From Pseudothioclava sp033100795 (lineage in GTDB: Bacteria; Pseudomonadota; Alphaproteobacteria; Rhodobacterales; Rhodobacteraceae), in assembly GCF_033100795.1 (NCBI RefSeq), contig NZ_JAWLVI010000002.1:310001-374000 (forward strand): 64,000 bases of DNA, read 5' to 3'. The notes below the pieces were generated by a model that did not search any database, was not told the DNA's origin, and saw only the letters and a list, made by a program, of their open reading frames with translations. This document shows, in pieces, positions 16,304-25,664 of the stretch (position 1 is its first letter; the number at the start of each line of letters is the position of its first letter). Both the position numbers and the translations under genes were made by a program.

Positions 16304-17931
16304 CAGGGTTCCTCCGGCTCTGCGGTAATTGTCCAGCCGTCCATCGCGCGGGTATCCTTACCGCCAAGGCCCGCCATCAGGCAGCCAAGGCCGGTTTGTG
16401 TCGCGCTGTCTGCGGGGCCGGTGCCCATGATCTGCCCGTCGAACATTACCGCGATGCGATCCGAGAGCGACATGATTTCGTCCAGCTCGACCGAGACAAG
16501 CAGCACCGCCTTGCCCGCGTCGCGCAGCTCGACGATGCGTTTGTGGATGAACTCGATCGCGCCGATGTCGACGCCGCGCGTCGGCTGCCCGACAAGCAGA
16601 AGCTCGGGGTTGCGTTCAATCTCGCGCGCCAGCACGATCTTCTGCTGGTTGCCGCCCGAAAAGCTTTTGGCGGGCAGGGAGGGGATCGGCGGGCGCACGT
16701 CAAACCGCTCCATCGCGGCGGCGGTCTTTTCGACGATGCCTGCGTTATCCATCACAAGGCCGGATTTCTGGTATTCGGGCTCGTTGTGATAGCCGAAGAC
16801 CATGTTCTCCCACGCCGCAAAATCAAGTATCAGCCCGTAATGGTGGCGGTCCTCGGGCACATGCGCGATGCCGCGATGGCGGCGCGACTGGCCGTTCGAG
16901 TGCTTGCCCGTCAGGTCGATTTCCTGCCCGTTGATGCGGATCGTGCCGGTGCCGTTAGCATAGCCGCCAAGAACCTCAAGCAGTTCGGACTGGCCATTGC
17001 CCGCCACACCGGCAATCCCCAAAATCTCGCCCGCGCGGATCGTCAGGCTGATGCCTTTGAGGCGCTGCACCTTGTCAGCGTCGACCACGCGCAGGTTCTC
17101 GACCTCGAGCACGATGTCGCCGGGGGAGGCGGGGGATTTGGCGACGTTCAGCAGAACTTTGCGCCCGACCATCAGCTCGGCCAGCTCCTCGGGTGAGGTT
17201 TCGGCAGTTTTGACGGTCGCCGTCATTTCGCCGCGCCGCATCACGGACACGGTGTCGGTGATCTCCATGATTTCGCGCAGCTTGTGGGTGATCAGGATGA
17301 TCGTCTTGCCCTGCGCACGCAGGTTATCGAGGATGCGAAACAGGTGATCCGCCTCGGCAGGTGTCAGCACACCTGTCGGCTCGTCAAGGATCAGGATATT
17401 CGCCTGCCGATACAGCGCTTTCAGGATTTCGACGCGTTGCTGGTGGCCGACCGACAGTTCTTCGATCAAGGCGTCGGGATCGACATCAAGCTCGTATTCT
17501 TCTGCCAGATGCCGCAGGCTCTTGCGGGCCTTGGACAGCGAGGGGCGCAACAACGCGCCATCTTCGGCCCCAAGGATGATATTTTCGAGGACGGTGAAAT
17601 TCTGCACCAGTTTGAAGTGCTGGAACACCATGCCAATGCCTGCGCTGATCGCGGCCTGGCTGTCGGGGATGTGTCGGGGCGTGCCGTCGATGATGATCTC
17701 GCCCGCGTCGGCCTTGTAAAAGCCGTAGAGGATCGACATGAGCGTCGATTTGCCCGCGCCGTTCTCGCCGATAATGCCGTGGATCGTGCCGGGCATCACG
17801 CGGATCGAGATGTCTTTGTTGGCCTGCACAGGGCCGAATGCCTTGGAGATCCCGCGCAACTCGATGGCGGGGGGGCGGGTGACAAGGGCGGCAGTTTCCT
17901 GCCGCCCCTCGGTATTCTGCGCCGTGGCCAT
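16303..17931 (-). CDS. Nucleoside ABC transporter ATP-binding protein (fused double ATPase)
   Basis: 542 residues with two nucleotide-binding domains. The first is canonical: Walker A GENGAGKS near residue 55, signature LSVGHQQRVEILKAL, Walker B ILILDEPTGVL. The second has the degenerate P-loop GVAGNGQSELLEVL and signature FSGGNQQKIVLARE, as is usual for sugar/nucleoside-type fused ATPases. It energises the two permeases downstream. Its start overlaps the binding-protein stop at 17931. Confidence 0.9.
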   Translation of the reverse strand: MATAQNTEGRQETAALVTRPPAIELRGISKAFGPVQANKDISIRVMPGTIHGIIGENGAGKSTLMSILYGFYKADAGEIIIDGTPRHIPDSQAAISAGIGMVFQHFKLVQNFTVLENIILGAEDGALLRPSLSKARKSLRHLAEEYELDVDPDALIEELSVGHQQRVEILKALYRQANILILDEPTGVLTPAEADHLFRILDNLRAQGKTIILITHKLREIMEITDTVSVMRRGEMTATVKTAETSPEELAELMVGRKVLLNVAKSPASPGDIVLEVENLRVVDADKVQRLKGISLTIRAGEILGIAGVAGNGQSELLEVLGGYANGTGTIRINGQEIDLTGKHSNGQSRRHRGIAHVPEDRHHYGLILDFAAWENMVFGYHNEPEYQKSGLVMDNAGIVEKTAAAMERFDVRPPIPSLPAKSFSGGNQQKIVLAREIERNPELLLVGQPTRGVDIGAIEFIHKRIVELRDAGKAVLLVSVELDEIMSLSDRIAVMFDGQIMGTGPADSATQTGLGCLMAGLGGKDTRAMDGWTITAEPEEP

Positions 17932-18920
17932 TACTCGACCGGGCAGGTGTTGTCCGACATGTAATCATGAACGGCAATCTCGCCCGAGGCGATCTTGGCC
18001 GTTGCTTCGGCCAGAGCGGCCTTCATGTCCTCCGACACGAGAGGCGCGTTGTTCTCGTCCATCGCGACACCGACGCCTTCTTGTGCGAGATCCATGACGT
18101 GGAAACCTGCCTCAAGGGCGTCGCCCGCCATGAAGGCTTCGTAGACCGCATTGTCGACGCGCTTGATCATCGAGGTCAGAACCTTGCCCGGATGCAAGTG
18201 GTTCTGGTTCGAGTCGACGCCGATCGAAAGGATGCCCTCGTCCGCCGCGGTTTGCAGCACACCAATGCCGGTGCCGCCAGCGGCCGCGTAGATCACATCC
18301 GCGCCTTGCGCGATTTGTGCCTTGGTCAGTTCCGACCCTTTCACCGGATCGTTCCATGCGCTGGGCGTCGTGCCGGTCATGTTCTGCACGACTTTTGCAT
18401 CGGGGTTAGCGGCTTTCACACCCTGCACATAGCCGCAGGCGAATTTACGGATCAGCGGGATGTCCATGCCGCCGATAAAGCCGACAGTGCCGGTTTTCGA
18501 GGCTTGCGCGGCCATCATGCCGACAAGATACGAGCCTTGCTCTTCGGTGAACACGACCGAGCGGACGTTGGGCTGGTCGACACCCATGTCGATGATCGCG
18601 AATTTGGTGTCCGGGTAGTCGGGTGCCACGGTGTTCAGCACGTCGCCAAAGGCAAAGCCGGTCATGACGATCGGGTTTGCACCCGACTCGGCCAGACGGC
18701 GGAGCGCTTGCTCACGCTGCGCTTCGGACTGCATTTCCAGCTCTTTGTAGGTGCCGCCGGTCTCTTTTGCCCAACGCTCGGCGCCGCCCCATGCGGCCTC
18801 GTTAAAGGATTTGTCGAACTTGCCGCCAAGGTCGAAGATCAGGGCCGGATCGGCCATTGCGGCGCCAGCGCACAGAGCCATCGAGGCGGCTGCGCCAAGG
18901 AAAGATTTCAGTAGGGTCAT
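17931..18920 (-). CDS. BMP-family nucleoside-binding protein of ABC transporter
   Basis: 329 residues with a signal peptide (MTLLKSFLGAAASMALC, cleavage near AMA-DPA). The mature sequence shows the Bmp/Med pattern: FDLGGKFDKSFNEAAWGGAE, then MTGFAFGDVLNTVAPDYPD, GFIGGMDIPLI and DVIYAAAGGTGIGVL. The Bmp family binds purine and other nucleosides in the periplasm. It is first gene of the five-gene operon that ends with PNP. Upstream (18921-19073) is 150 bp of mixed promoter region in which I see no clear operator. Confidence 0.88.
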   Translation of the reverse strand: MTLLKSFLGAAASMALCAGAAMADPALIFDLGGKFDKSFNEAAWGGAERWAKETGGTYKELEMQSEAQREQALRRLAESGANPIVMTGFAFGDVLNTVAPDYPDTKFAIIDMGVDQPNVRSVVFTEEQGSYLVGMMAAQASKTGTVGFIGGMDIPLIRKFACGYVQGVKAANPDAKVVQNMTGTTPSAWNDPVKGSELTKAQIAQGADVIYAAAGGTGIGVLQTAADEGILSIGVDSNQNHLHPGKVLTSMIKRVDNAVYEAFMAGDALEAGFHVMDLAQEGVGVAMDENNAPLVSEDMKAALAEATAKIASGEIAVHDYMSDNTCPVE

Positions 18921-19073
18921 CGGTCACTCCCGGTCATTTTGGCTTGCCGTCGGGGAAGCCTTGTTGGCAGGCGCGGAGCCTGCGGACTGGGGGAATTTGG
19001 GCAGAGGCATGGGGGGCGGTCAAGCGTGATTTGTGCGTTTTAACCAGCTTGGTGACAATTTTTTAACAATTGG

Positions 19074-19499
19074 TCAGAGAATTTGCGCCTGCAGGCTGCG
19101 GCTCATGACCACGGCGTCGATGCGGGTGCCGTCGGGGGCGTGGTAATAGGCTTTGCGCAGGCCCGATTCTGCCCATCCGCCAGAGGCATAAAGGCCGCGT
19201 GCGGCGTTATTGTCGATGGCGACTTCCAGAAAGGCGGTGGTGGCGCCACGGGCGCGCGCTTCGGCCTCGAAGGCGTGCAAAAGGGCGCGGCCCGAGCCGT
19301 TCCGGCGCGCGTCGGGATCAACGGCGATAGTCAGAAGCTCTGCCTCGTCGGCAATGGTGCGGCCAAGGACAAAGCCTTGCGGCAAGGTGCGCAGAAAGCA
19401 CAGCGGCGAGGCCAGAAACCCGGCGAACTCGGCAGTGGACCACGGGCGCGGAGTGGTAAAGCTGCGGGCGTGTAGCGCGGCAAGATCCTCGGGCGTCAT
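19074..19499 (-). CDS. rimI: Ribosomal-protein-alanine N-acetyltransferase-like GNAT
   Basis: 141 residues. GNAT fold with the acetyl-CoA loop RRNGSGRALLHAFE (motif A) and ATTAFLEVAIDNNAARGLY (motif B region, typical of RimI). RimI acetylates the N-terminal alanine of ribosomal protein S18, and many relatives also act on other proteins. It follows tsaB by 3 nt, the usual tsaB-rimI order, which supports the name. Confidence 0.8.
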   Translation of the reverse strand: MTPEDLAALHARSFTTPRPWSTAEFAGFLASPLCFLRTLPQGFVLGRTIADEAELLTIAVDPDARRNGSGRALLHAFEAEARARGATTAFLEVAIDNNAARGLYASGGWAESGLRKAYYHAPDGTRIDAVVMSRSLQAQIL

Positions 19500-19502
19500 C
19501 GG

Positions 19503-20159
19503 TCAGTCCAGAATGACGGGCGGTGGATCAGAGGGCGGTGCGGCATCGGCGGCGCGCAGATAAAGCGGCGCGGGGCGTTGCGGTGTCGCTCCTGTGGCAA
19601 GGCGCGTGGCGGTGATTTGCACGATTGCCTCGGCGATGGGGGCTGCGCTGGCCTTGGCGACCGTTCCGCCCGTGGCCTCGGCCAGAAGGGCGGCGCCGTC
19701 CCCTATAAGGCTGTCGCCCGTTGGGGGCGCCTCGGCAAGCTCGATCAGATGCGGGTCAGAGGTCGGGCGGCCATCCGCGAAATCCTGCGCGTAAATCTTG
19801 CCGTGGCGCGCATCAAGCGCCACGCAGGCGGCGCCATTCACGCCGAAGACCGAGGTCTCGAACCGCGACACGCCAAAGGCGGGCACACCAAGCGGCAGCG
19901 CCAATCCGCGCGCGGTGGCGACCGAAATCCGGATGCCGGTAAAGTTCCCCGGCCCGATACCCACCCCGATTGCCGACAGATCGCGCCAGCCGATACCGGC
20001 CTCGGCGAGCAACTCTTCAAGCAGGGGCATCAGGCGCTCTGCCTGCCCTTTCGCCATCGTTTCGACGCGAGAGGAAATCACCCGCCCGCCCGACAACAAA
20101 GCAGCCGCGCAATGCGCGGCTGATGTATCAAAGCCGAGGATGTAACCCTTAGCTGGCAA
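19503..20159 (-). CDS. tsaB: tRNA threonylcarbamoyladenosine biosynthesis protein TsaB
   Basis: 218 residues. The N-terminus GFDTSAAHCAAALL is the ASKHA-type start of TsaB, and IGVGIGPGNFTGIRISVATA is its most conserved block. TsaB is the non-catalytic partner of TsaD in adding threonylcarbamoyl to A37 of ANN-decoding tRNAs. The gene overlaps the end of the NifU gene by 11 nt and precedes rimI by 3 nt, forming an operon. Confidence 0.92.
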   Translation of the reverse strand: MPAKGYILGFDTSAAHCAAALLSGGRVISSRVETMAKGQAERLMPLLEELLAEAGIGWRDLSAIGVGIGPGNFTGIRISVATARGLALPLGVPAFGVSRFETSVFGVNGAACVALDARHGKIYAQDFADGRPTSDPHLIELAEAPPTGDSLIGDGAALLAEATGGTVAKASAAPIAEAIVQITATRLATGATPQRPAPLYLRAADAAPPSDPPPVILD

Positions 20160-20712
20160 CGGGGCGCACCTCGGTCACTTCGGGGATGTAGTGGCGCAGC
20201 AGGTTCTCGATGCCCATCTTCAGCGTCAGCGTGGACGAGGGGCAACCGGCGCAGGCGCCTTGCATATGCAGGTAAACCACGCCGCGCTCGAACCCGTGGA
20301 AGGTGATGTCGCCGCCATCTTGCGCCACAGCGGGACGCACGCGGGTATCCAGCAGTTCCTTGATCTGCGACACGATTGCGGCATCGGGGCCGTCATGGTC
20401 GGCATGGCCGCCCGCAGCGGGAGCCTCGCCCTCGATCACAGGGGCGCCGGACTGGAAATGCTCCATGATCGCGCCAAGGATCGCGGGTTTCGCATGATCC
20501 CACGAGGTCGCGGCGTCCTTGGTCACCGTCACGAAATCCGAGCCGAAGAACACGCCCGTCACACCCGCAACCGCGAAGAGGCGCTTGGCCAGCGGCGATT
20601 TGGCGGCGGCTTCTGCTGTCGGGAAATCTGCCGTGCCAGCCTCAAGGACGGTCTGCCCCGGCAAAAATTTAAGCGTGGCGGGATTCGGGGTGGTTTCGGT
20701 CTGAATAAACAT
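20149..20712 (-). CDS. NifU-family Fe-S cluster scaffold protein
   Basis: 187 residues with two domains. The N-terminal Nfu_N domain begins MFIQTETTPNPATLKFLPG. The C-terminal NifU domain carries the cluster-binding CXXC (GACAGCPSS) preceded by VRPAVAQDGGDI. It assembles or carries a 4Fe-4S cluster for target enzymes. The frame contains ATGATG; the second ATG (20712) has AGGAGG at 6 nt and is chosen over 20715. First gene of the nfu-tsaB-rimI cluster. Confidence 0.9.
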   Translation of the reverse strand: MFIQTETTPNPATLKFLPGQTVLEAGTADFPTAEAAAKSPLAKRLFAVAGVTGVFFGSDFVTVTKDAATSWDHAKPAILGAIMEHFQSGAPVIEGEAPAAGGHADHDGPDAAIVSQIKELLDTRVRPAVAQDGGDITFHGFERGVVYLHMQGACAGCPSSTLTLKMGIENLLRHYIPEVTEVRPVAS

Positions 20713-20805
20713 CATGCGCCTCCTTGGCCTTGGGGCACATATGCGCTCGCTGACCAAATTCGTCAAGTTTTCGGGTTGGGCCAAATCCGCGCAAGGGATC
20801 GGACG

Positions 20806-21264
20806 TCAGGTGATCGCTTCCAGCTTTTCCTTCGACATTTCGCCCGGCACGATGGTCAGCGGGCAGGGCAGGAAGCCCGAGCTGCGCGTCATTTGCGTGA
20901 CGAGGGGGCCGGGGCCGGATTTATCAGTGCCCGCGCCCAGAACCAGAACGCCGATTTGAGGGTCGTTCTGGATCACCTCCAGAATTTCCTTGACCGGCTC
21001 GCCCTCGCGGATGATCAGCTCGGGGTGGACACCCTGACGGTCGCGCATCCATTTCGCGAAGACCTCGAAATGGGCCTCGATCCGGTCGCGTGCCTCTTGC
21101 CGCATGATCTCGCTTACCCCCAGCCAGTGCTGGTATTCCTCGGGCGGGATGACCGAGAGGATAGCGACGCCGCCACCCGTATGTGCAGCCCGCATCGCGG
21201 CAAAACGCATTGCGTTCAGGCATTCGCGTGTGTCGTCCAGAACCACCAGAAACTTGCGCATCAT
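20806..21264 (-). CDS. Universal stress protein (UspA family)
   Basis: 152 residues, a single Usp domain. It starts MMRKFLVVLDDTRECLNAMR, and the C-terminal part IGVLVLGAGTDKSGPGPLV holds a GX2GX9G-like nucleotide loop that appears partly degenerate. Usp proteins are cytoplasmic and respond to stress, often binding ATP. Monocistronic by spacing. The specific stress cannot be told. Confidence 0.82.
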   Translation of the reverse strand: MMRKFLVVLDDTRECLNAMRFAAMRAAHTGGGVAILSVIPPEEYQHWLGVSEIMRQEARDRIEAHFEVFAKWMRDRQGVHPELIIREGEPVKEILEVIQNDPQIGVLVLGAGTDKSGPGPLVTQMTRSSGFLPCPLTIVPGEMSKEKLEAIT

Positions 21265-21328
21265 TCCTCCGAGGCTGCCCCGATATGGGCGCGATCATCG
21301 CGCGCGGGCCGCCGTTTGGCAACTCTGA

Positions 21329-22195
21329 TCACAAGGGCGACGATTGCGCCCAGTCCCAATACAACTCGCGCACGCGTTTGGTGACGGGGCCGATCTCGTA
21401 GCTTTTGTCGTCAAAGGCGGCGACCGGCGTGACCTTGGCGAAGTTGCCCGAGAGGAACACCTCGTCGGCGGTGCGGAAGTCGTCCAGCGTCAGCACTGCT
21501 TCGACCACCTCGAAGCCATCGGCACGCAGGTTCTTGATGTGCCGCGCGCGCGTGATGCCCGACAGGAACGTGCCGTTCGGCATGGGCGTAAAGACCACCC
21601 CGTCACGGACCATAAAGACGTTTGCGGTGGCGGTTTCCGCGACATTGCCCATCGCATCCTGCACCAGCGCGTTGCCAAAGCCTTTGCGCTGCGCCTCTAC
21701 CAGCATCCGCGCGTTGTTCGGATAGAGGCACCCTGCCTTGGCGTTGCACACGTTGTCGGCCAGCACCGGGCGGCGAAAGCTGGTGGTTGTCAGCGTTGTT
21801 GCGGTTTCGGCGGCGGGCATCGCGATCTCTTCAAGGCAAAGCGCAAAGCCCGTCGCACCCTGACGCGGAGCCACGCCCAGTTCCGAGCCATGCAGCGCCC
21901 AATACATCGGGCGAACATAGACGGCGGCGCCTTTGTTGTAGCGGCGCAGCCCCTCGCGGGCGATTTCGACCAGATCCTCGGGGGCGAGGGTGGGCGTAAT
22001 CATCAGCGCCTCGGCCGAGCGGTTGGTGCGTGCGCAATGGGCGTCAAGGTCGGGGATCAGCCCGTCGAACATCCGCGCTCCGTCGAACACCGATGATCCT
22101 TGCCAGATCCCGTGATCGGCGGCGCGCATGACGGGAACGTCCCCCTCGTGCCAGGTGCCGTCGAAATAGGTGCGGATGTTGGTGCCAAATGACAT
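21329..22195 (-). CDS. Branched-chain amino acid aminotransferase-like class IV PLP enzyme
   Basis: 288 residues, aminotransferase class IV fold. The PLP lysine is probably in NAKAGCLYPNN, and the phosphate-binding and family motif occurs as VAETATANVFMVRDG followed by FLSGITRARHI. Family members include IlvE and D-amino acid aminotransferase. The N-terminal GTWHEGDVPVMRAADHGIWQ differs somewhat from classical IlvE, so the true substrate could be another amino acid. It stands alone between the usp and VOC genes. Confidence 0.75.
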   Translation of the reverse strand: MSFGTNIRTYFDGTWHEGDVPVMRAADHGIWQGSSVFDGARMFDGLIPDLDAHCARTNRSAEALMITPTLAPEDLVEIAREGLRRYNKGAAVYVRPMYWALHGSELGVAPRQGATGFALCLEEIAMPAAETATTLTTTSFRRPVLADNVCNAKAGCLYPNNARMLVEAQRKGFGNALVQDAMGNVAETATANVFMVRDGVVFTPMPNGTFLSGITRARHIKNLRADGFEVVEAVLTLDDFRTADEVFLSGNFAKVTPVAAFDDKSYEIGPVTKRVRELYWDWAQSSPL

Positions 22196-22271
22196 GTGGG
22201 CCTCCTGAAGAACTCGCGGGCGATCTAAGCACCACGCCCGCGCGAGGTCCAGTCAGGGGATTGTATCCGTG

Positions 22272-22763
22272 TCAAAGTTGCGGCGCCTCGGCCAGAAGGG
22301 CTTGCAGGTCAAGCGGCTCGGTCCCCATTTGCAGATTGCCCTCAGCATCGCGGGGCCAGTCAGCCTCGGGGCGGTCGCGGTAAAGCTCGACCCCGTTGCC
22401 ATCAGGGTCGCGCAGGTAAATCGCCTCCGAGACACCATGATCGGCGGCGCCTTCAAGCGGGATGCCTGCCTCCACGATACGGCGCAGCGCATCGGCCAGA
22501 CTTGCGCGGTCGGGATACAGGAAAGCCGTGTGATACAGCCCCGTGGTGCCGTGGGGCGGCGGGTTGCCGCCTTTGCTCTCCCAGGTGTTCAGGCCGATAT
22601 GGTGGTGGTAGCCGCCCGCGCCCAGAAAGGCGGCGTGGTGGCCAAGGCGCTGTTGCAACTCGAAGCCGAGCACGCCTTGATAAAAGGTGATCGCGCGCTC
22701 CAGATCAGCAACTTTCAGGTGAACATGCCCGATACGGGCCTGCGGATGGATAGGGTTTGTCAT
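22272..22763 (-). CDS. VOC family (glyoxalase/dioxygenase-fold) protein, CatE-like N-terminal half
   Basis: 163 residues, one pair of VOC modules. The metal-ligand pattern is visible: H in IGHVHLKVAD, the HHH stretch in GGYHHHIGLNTW, H in YHTAFLYP, and E in GNGVELYRDRP. It resembles the first half of CatE-type extradiol dioxygenases that occur as short proteins in many proteobacteria. The ATG at 22763 follows GAGG; a longer frame from 22829 adds no family sequence. The substrate is unknown. Confidence 0.75.
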   Translation of the reverse strand: MTNPIHPQARIGHVHLKVADLERAITFYQGVLGFELQQRLGHHAAFLGAGGYHHHIGLNTWESKGGNPPPHGTTGLYHTAFLYPDRASLADALRRIVEAGIPLEGAADHGVSEAIYLRDPDGNGVELYRDRPEADWPRDAEGNLQMGTEPLDLQALLAEAPQL

Positions 22764-22868
22764 CTGGGCCTCATGCTGGCTGTGGTCCCCGATGATATAG
22801 GCTGTGGATTGGCGAAACGGCAGGCACATCCGCGCACAGACCCTGCTCGGGCGTGCGCAGAGCCTGTG

Positions 22869-23981
22869 TTACTGGAGCTTGTTGCCGATCGTGATCGAGC
22901 TGTTCAGAAGGCCAAGCAGAGCAGCTAGGCCAACCGAGTTTGCCTCGGTCGCCAGCACAAGATCCCTGTCCTGGACTTCGAAATTCTGGGCCGAGAACAG
23001 CCCATCTGCCGAGGTCAGGTCCATCGCGAAAACCATCCGCTCTTGCGCTGGTCCGCCGATGCCGTCCTTGCGCACTGCCGACGGGGTATATTCACGCAGC
23101 ACCAGAACGCCTTTCGGATTGGCGCGCGCATCGGCAAGGCCTCCGGCCAGCGTCACCGCCTCGAGCGCATTTACGCGGTCTTGCGGGAAGGGGATCAGGC
23201 TTTCTTTGCCAGTTGCCCCGAGCGAGAGGAAATAGCGCCGGTCCTCATCGACGATCAGCTTGTCTCCGGCGCGCAGGCCTGCGTCGCGCGTGGGTTCGTC
23301 CAGAAGGGTTTGAAGCGAGATCTCGTAAACCGATTTGCCGCGCAATAGCCGTAAGCGCGGGTTCGCGATCGTGGGTCGCGCGCCGCCACCAAGCGAGAGC
23401 AGACCTAGTGCGGTCAGCGAGCGATCCTCGAGCGGGAAATTGCCTGGCCTTTCGACGCCTCCTACGAGATCGACCGAGTTCGACCGGCCCGGCCGCGATT
23501 CAAGTTGCACCTGCGCCGTGGGGATCAGTGGCAGCAGCTTGTCCTCGATCCGCTGCCGGGCTTTGTCGGGGCTAAGGCCGGCTACCGAAATCTCGCCGAT
23601 ATAGGGGACAAAAATCTTGCCCGATGGCGAGACGCGGGTGTCCTGTAGCTTGGCCGAGGGCGTTCCTTGCACCGTCAGGAGTTTGTTTTCGCCGTTTTCC
23701 CAGATCGCGATTTTGATCATGTCGCCCGGAGCGATCAGCGTTCCTGCAAAGCCCTTGCCCGAGGTGATCCACGGGTGTGTTGCCTGAGCGTTTTTGCTGG
23801 CGGGCCACTTGGCAATTGCCGCCAGCTTGTCGCGCGTGACGTCGAGCTTGGCAAAATCCGCGTTTTGTGCCTCGGAACCGGCGAGGATCTGGCTTTCAAG
23901 CGCGGCTCCCCGGGGGAGAGTGCAGGCGCCCAATACGCAGATCACCAAAATGCCGATGCCTCGACGCAACAAACAGTTCAT
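22869..23981 (-). CDS. Polysaccharide export lipoprotein (Wza-like)
   Basis: 370 residues. The N-terminus is a lipoprotein signal with lipobox VLGAC (Cys at about residue 18). A Poly_export domain follows (APGDMIKIAIWENGENKLLT, then PYIGEISVAGLSPDKARQRI), then two SLBB-type repeats (VDLVGGVERPGNFPLED and later VNALEAVTLAGGLAD). Such proteins form the outer-membrane channel for capsule or exopolysaccharide. The start at 23981 fits the lipoprotein signal; a frame from 24044 would bury it. It is divergent from the epimerase and sugar transferase genes, forming a small surface-polysaccharide locus. Confidence 0.87.
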   Translation of the reverse strand: MNCLLRRGIGILVICVLGACTLPRGAALESQILAGSEAQNADFAKLDVTRDKLAAIAKWPASKNAQATHPWITSGKGFAGTLIAPGDMIKIAIWENGENKLLTVQGTPSAKLQDTRVSPSGKIFVPYIGEISVAGLSPDKARQRIEDKLLPLIPTAQVQLESRPGRSNSVDLVGGVERPGNFPLEDRSLTALGLLSLGGGARPTIANPRLRLLRGKSVYEISLQTLLDEPTRDAGLRAGDKLIVDEDRRYFLSLGATGKESLIPFPQDRVNALEAVTLAGGLADARANPKGVLVLREYTPSAVRKDGIGGPAQERMVFAMDLTSADGLFSAQNFEVQDRDLVLATEANSVGLAALLGLLNSSITIGNKLQ

Positions 23982-24064
23982 TCGTATCCCCCGTTTCTCA
24001 CGGCGCGTCCGGGTGCTAACTCTTGGCAGAGAGAAGTGATTCACGTCGGACGGCTGGCATTGGT

Positions 24065-24940
24065 ATGAAGAATTTGGACGCGTTGCTCAACCCTGCCATT
24101 CCGCGGATCCTGATTTTGGGCGGGACCGGGCGGGTCGGCGGGTTGTTGCGGCGGGCATGGGGCGGTCGCGGAGGGCACGCGGGGCTGCGTCCGGTCTGGC
24201 AGGGGCGCCGGGCGGAAGACGGGGTGGATGCCGTGTTCGACCCGCTGGAAAACCCCGAGGCGCTGAAGGCGGCGGTTCTGGCCTGCGACGCGGTGTTGAA
24301 CCTTGCAGGCACGCCGCACGGGTCGGCGCAAGAGATGCTTCAGCACCGGCTTCTGGCCGAGGCCGCACGCGATGCCTGCGCTGGAGAGCGGCCGCTGATT
24401 GTGGCATCTTCGGCGGCGGTTTACGGAGCGACCGAGGGGCTTTTGAGCGAAGACCTGCCGCTTGCCCCGGTCTCGGCCTACGGTCTCGCCAAACAGGATA
24501 TGGAAGCAGCCGTGGCGGGCATTCCCCGGTGTGTCGCGGTGCGGATCGGCAATATTGCGGGGGCTGATGCGTTGCTTGGGCAGGCGCCACCTCCCACGGG
24601 ATACCGGCTTCATGTTCTGAACCACGGCGAGACCCTTCGGCGTAGCTATATCGGCCCGCAGGCGCTGGCCTTTGCGCTTGCACGCCTTGCGCGGCTTATG
24701 GTCTTTGGCGTTGAGGTTCCGCCGATCCTCAATATCGCTTTGCCCGGGGCCGTGTCGATGGCTGGACTGCTCGAGGCGGCGGGGTTCTCCTGGGCGGACG
24801 CACCTGCGCCGAGCGGGGCGATTGCGACGGTTGAACTGGATGTTTCGCTGGCTATCAGGGTTGGTCTCGTGCCAGAAGCCCCGGCAACGCCGGAAAAGGT
24901 GGTCGAGGACTGGTCGAGTGTGGTGGGGGCGATCCAATGA
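24065..24940 (+). CDS. NAD-dependent epimerase/dehydratase family protein
   Basis: 291 residues, extended SDR. The cofactor loop is ILILGGTGRVGGLLRRA, the catalytic serine region ASSAAVYG, and the YXXXK pair is in YGLAKQDME. The C-terminal half is shorter than in classical UDP-sugar epimerases. It probably acts on a nucleotide sugar for the adjacent polysaccharide genes, since its end overlaps the sugar transferase start by 4 nt (ATGA). The sugar is not identifiable. Confidence 0.75.
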   Translation: MKNLDALLNPAIPRILILGGTGRVGGLLRRAWGGRGGHAGLRPVWQGRRAEDGVDAVFDPLENPEALKAAVLACDAVLNLAGTPHGSAQEMLQHRLLAEAARDACAGERPLIVASSAAVYGATEGLLSEDLPLAPVSAYGLAKQDMEAAVAGIPRCVAVRIGNIAGADALLGQAPPPTGYRLHVLNHGETLRRSYIGPQALAFALARLARLMVFGVEVPPILNIALPGAVSMAGLLEAAGFSWADAPAPSGAIATVELDVSLAIRVGLVPEAPATPEKVVEDWSSVVGAIQ

Positions 24941-25563
24941 CGTGGCAAAAGCGGTTATTCGACATCGGGCTAGGGCTGGTGTTACTGCCGATTCTCGGGA
25001 CGTTGATCCTTGTCGTCCTCGTGACGCTGGTCTTCACCGAAGGCCGCCCTTATTTCTATTGTGCCGAACGGATGAAAACCCCGACCCAGCCGTTCCGCCT
25101 TTGGAAGTTCCGCACTATGACGGTTGTTGAAGGGGATGCAGGCGTTTCAGGCGGAAACAAGTCTGCACGCGTCACCCGTATTGGCCGCATACTGCGCAAG
25201 ACACGCGGGGATGAGCTGCCACAACTGTGGAACATCTTCAAAGGCGACCTGAGCTTCGTTGGCCCGCGCCCGCCCTTGCGTGAATATGTCGAGCGCTTCC
25301 CTGAGGTGTATCGCGAGGTGCTGAAATCGCGTCCGGGGGTGACGGGGATCGCCTCGCTTTACTATCACCCCAAGGAAGAGCGCCTTTTGTCCCGATGCGA
25401 CACTCCGGTCGAAACCGACCGTGTCTATTGCGAGGTCTGCATCCCTGCAAAAGCCAGGCTGGACCTGATCTATCAGCATAAACAGTCAGTCTGTTTTGAC
25501 TTTATGATCGTCATGAAGACGATCAAACGCGTTCTTGCCCGGAAAAAGAGAAAATCCAGCTAG
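24937..25563 (+). CDS. Undecaprenyl-phosphate sugar-1-phosphate transferase (bacterial sugar transferase)
   Basis: 208 residues with one N-terminal hydrophobic segment (GLVLLPILGTLILVVLVTLV). The catalytic domain of the PglC/WbaP class follows: FRLWKFRTM, then LRKTRGDELPQLWNIFKGD and SFVGPRPPL, with SRPGVTGIASLYY near the end. These enzymes start a polysaccharide repeat unit on undecaprenyl phosphate. The small size matches the PglC-like minimal form. Coupled to the epimerase gene and followed by the broken dehydratase gene. Confidence 0.9.
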   Translation: MTWQKRLFDIGLGLVLLPILGTLILVVLVTLVFTEGRPYFYCAERMKTPTQPFRLWKFRTMTVVEGDAGVSGGNKSARVTRIGRILRKTRGDELPQLWNIFKGDLSFVGPRPPLREYVERFPEVYREVLKSRPGVTGIASLYYHPKEERLLSRCDTPVETDRVYCEVCIPAKARLDLIYQHKQSVCFDFMIVMKTIKRVLARKKRKSS

Positions 25564-25664
25564 GTTTTGATGCTTGGGAAGAAATCGGGTAATGAGTAGT
25601 ATCTTTCTGGAGTGATAATGATTCTGTTGTTGCGATGCACACATCGGAATCCGGGCACGGACAT

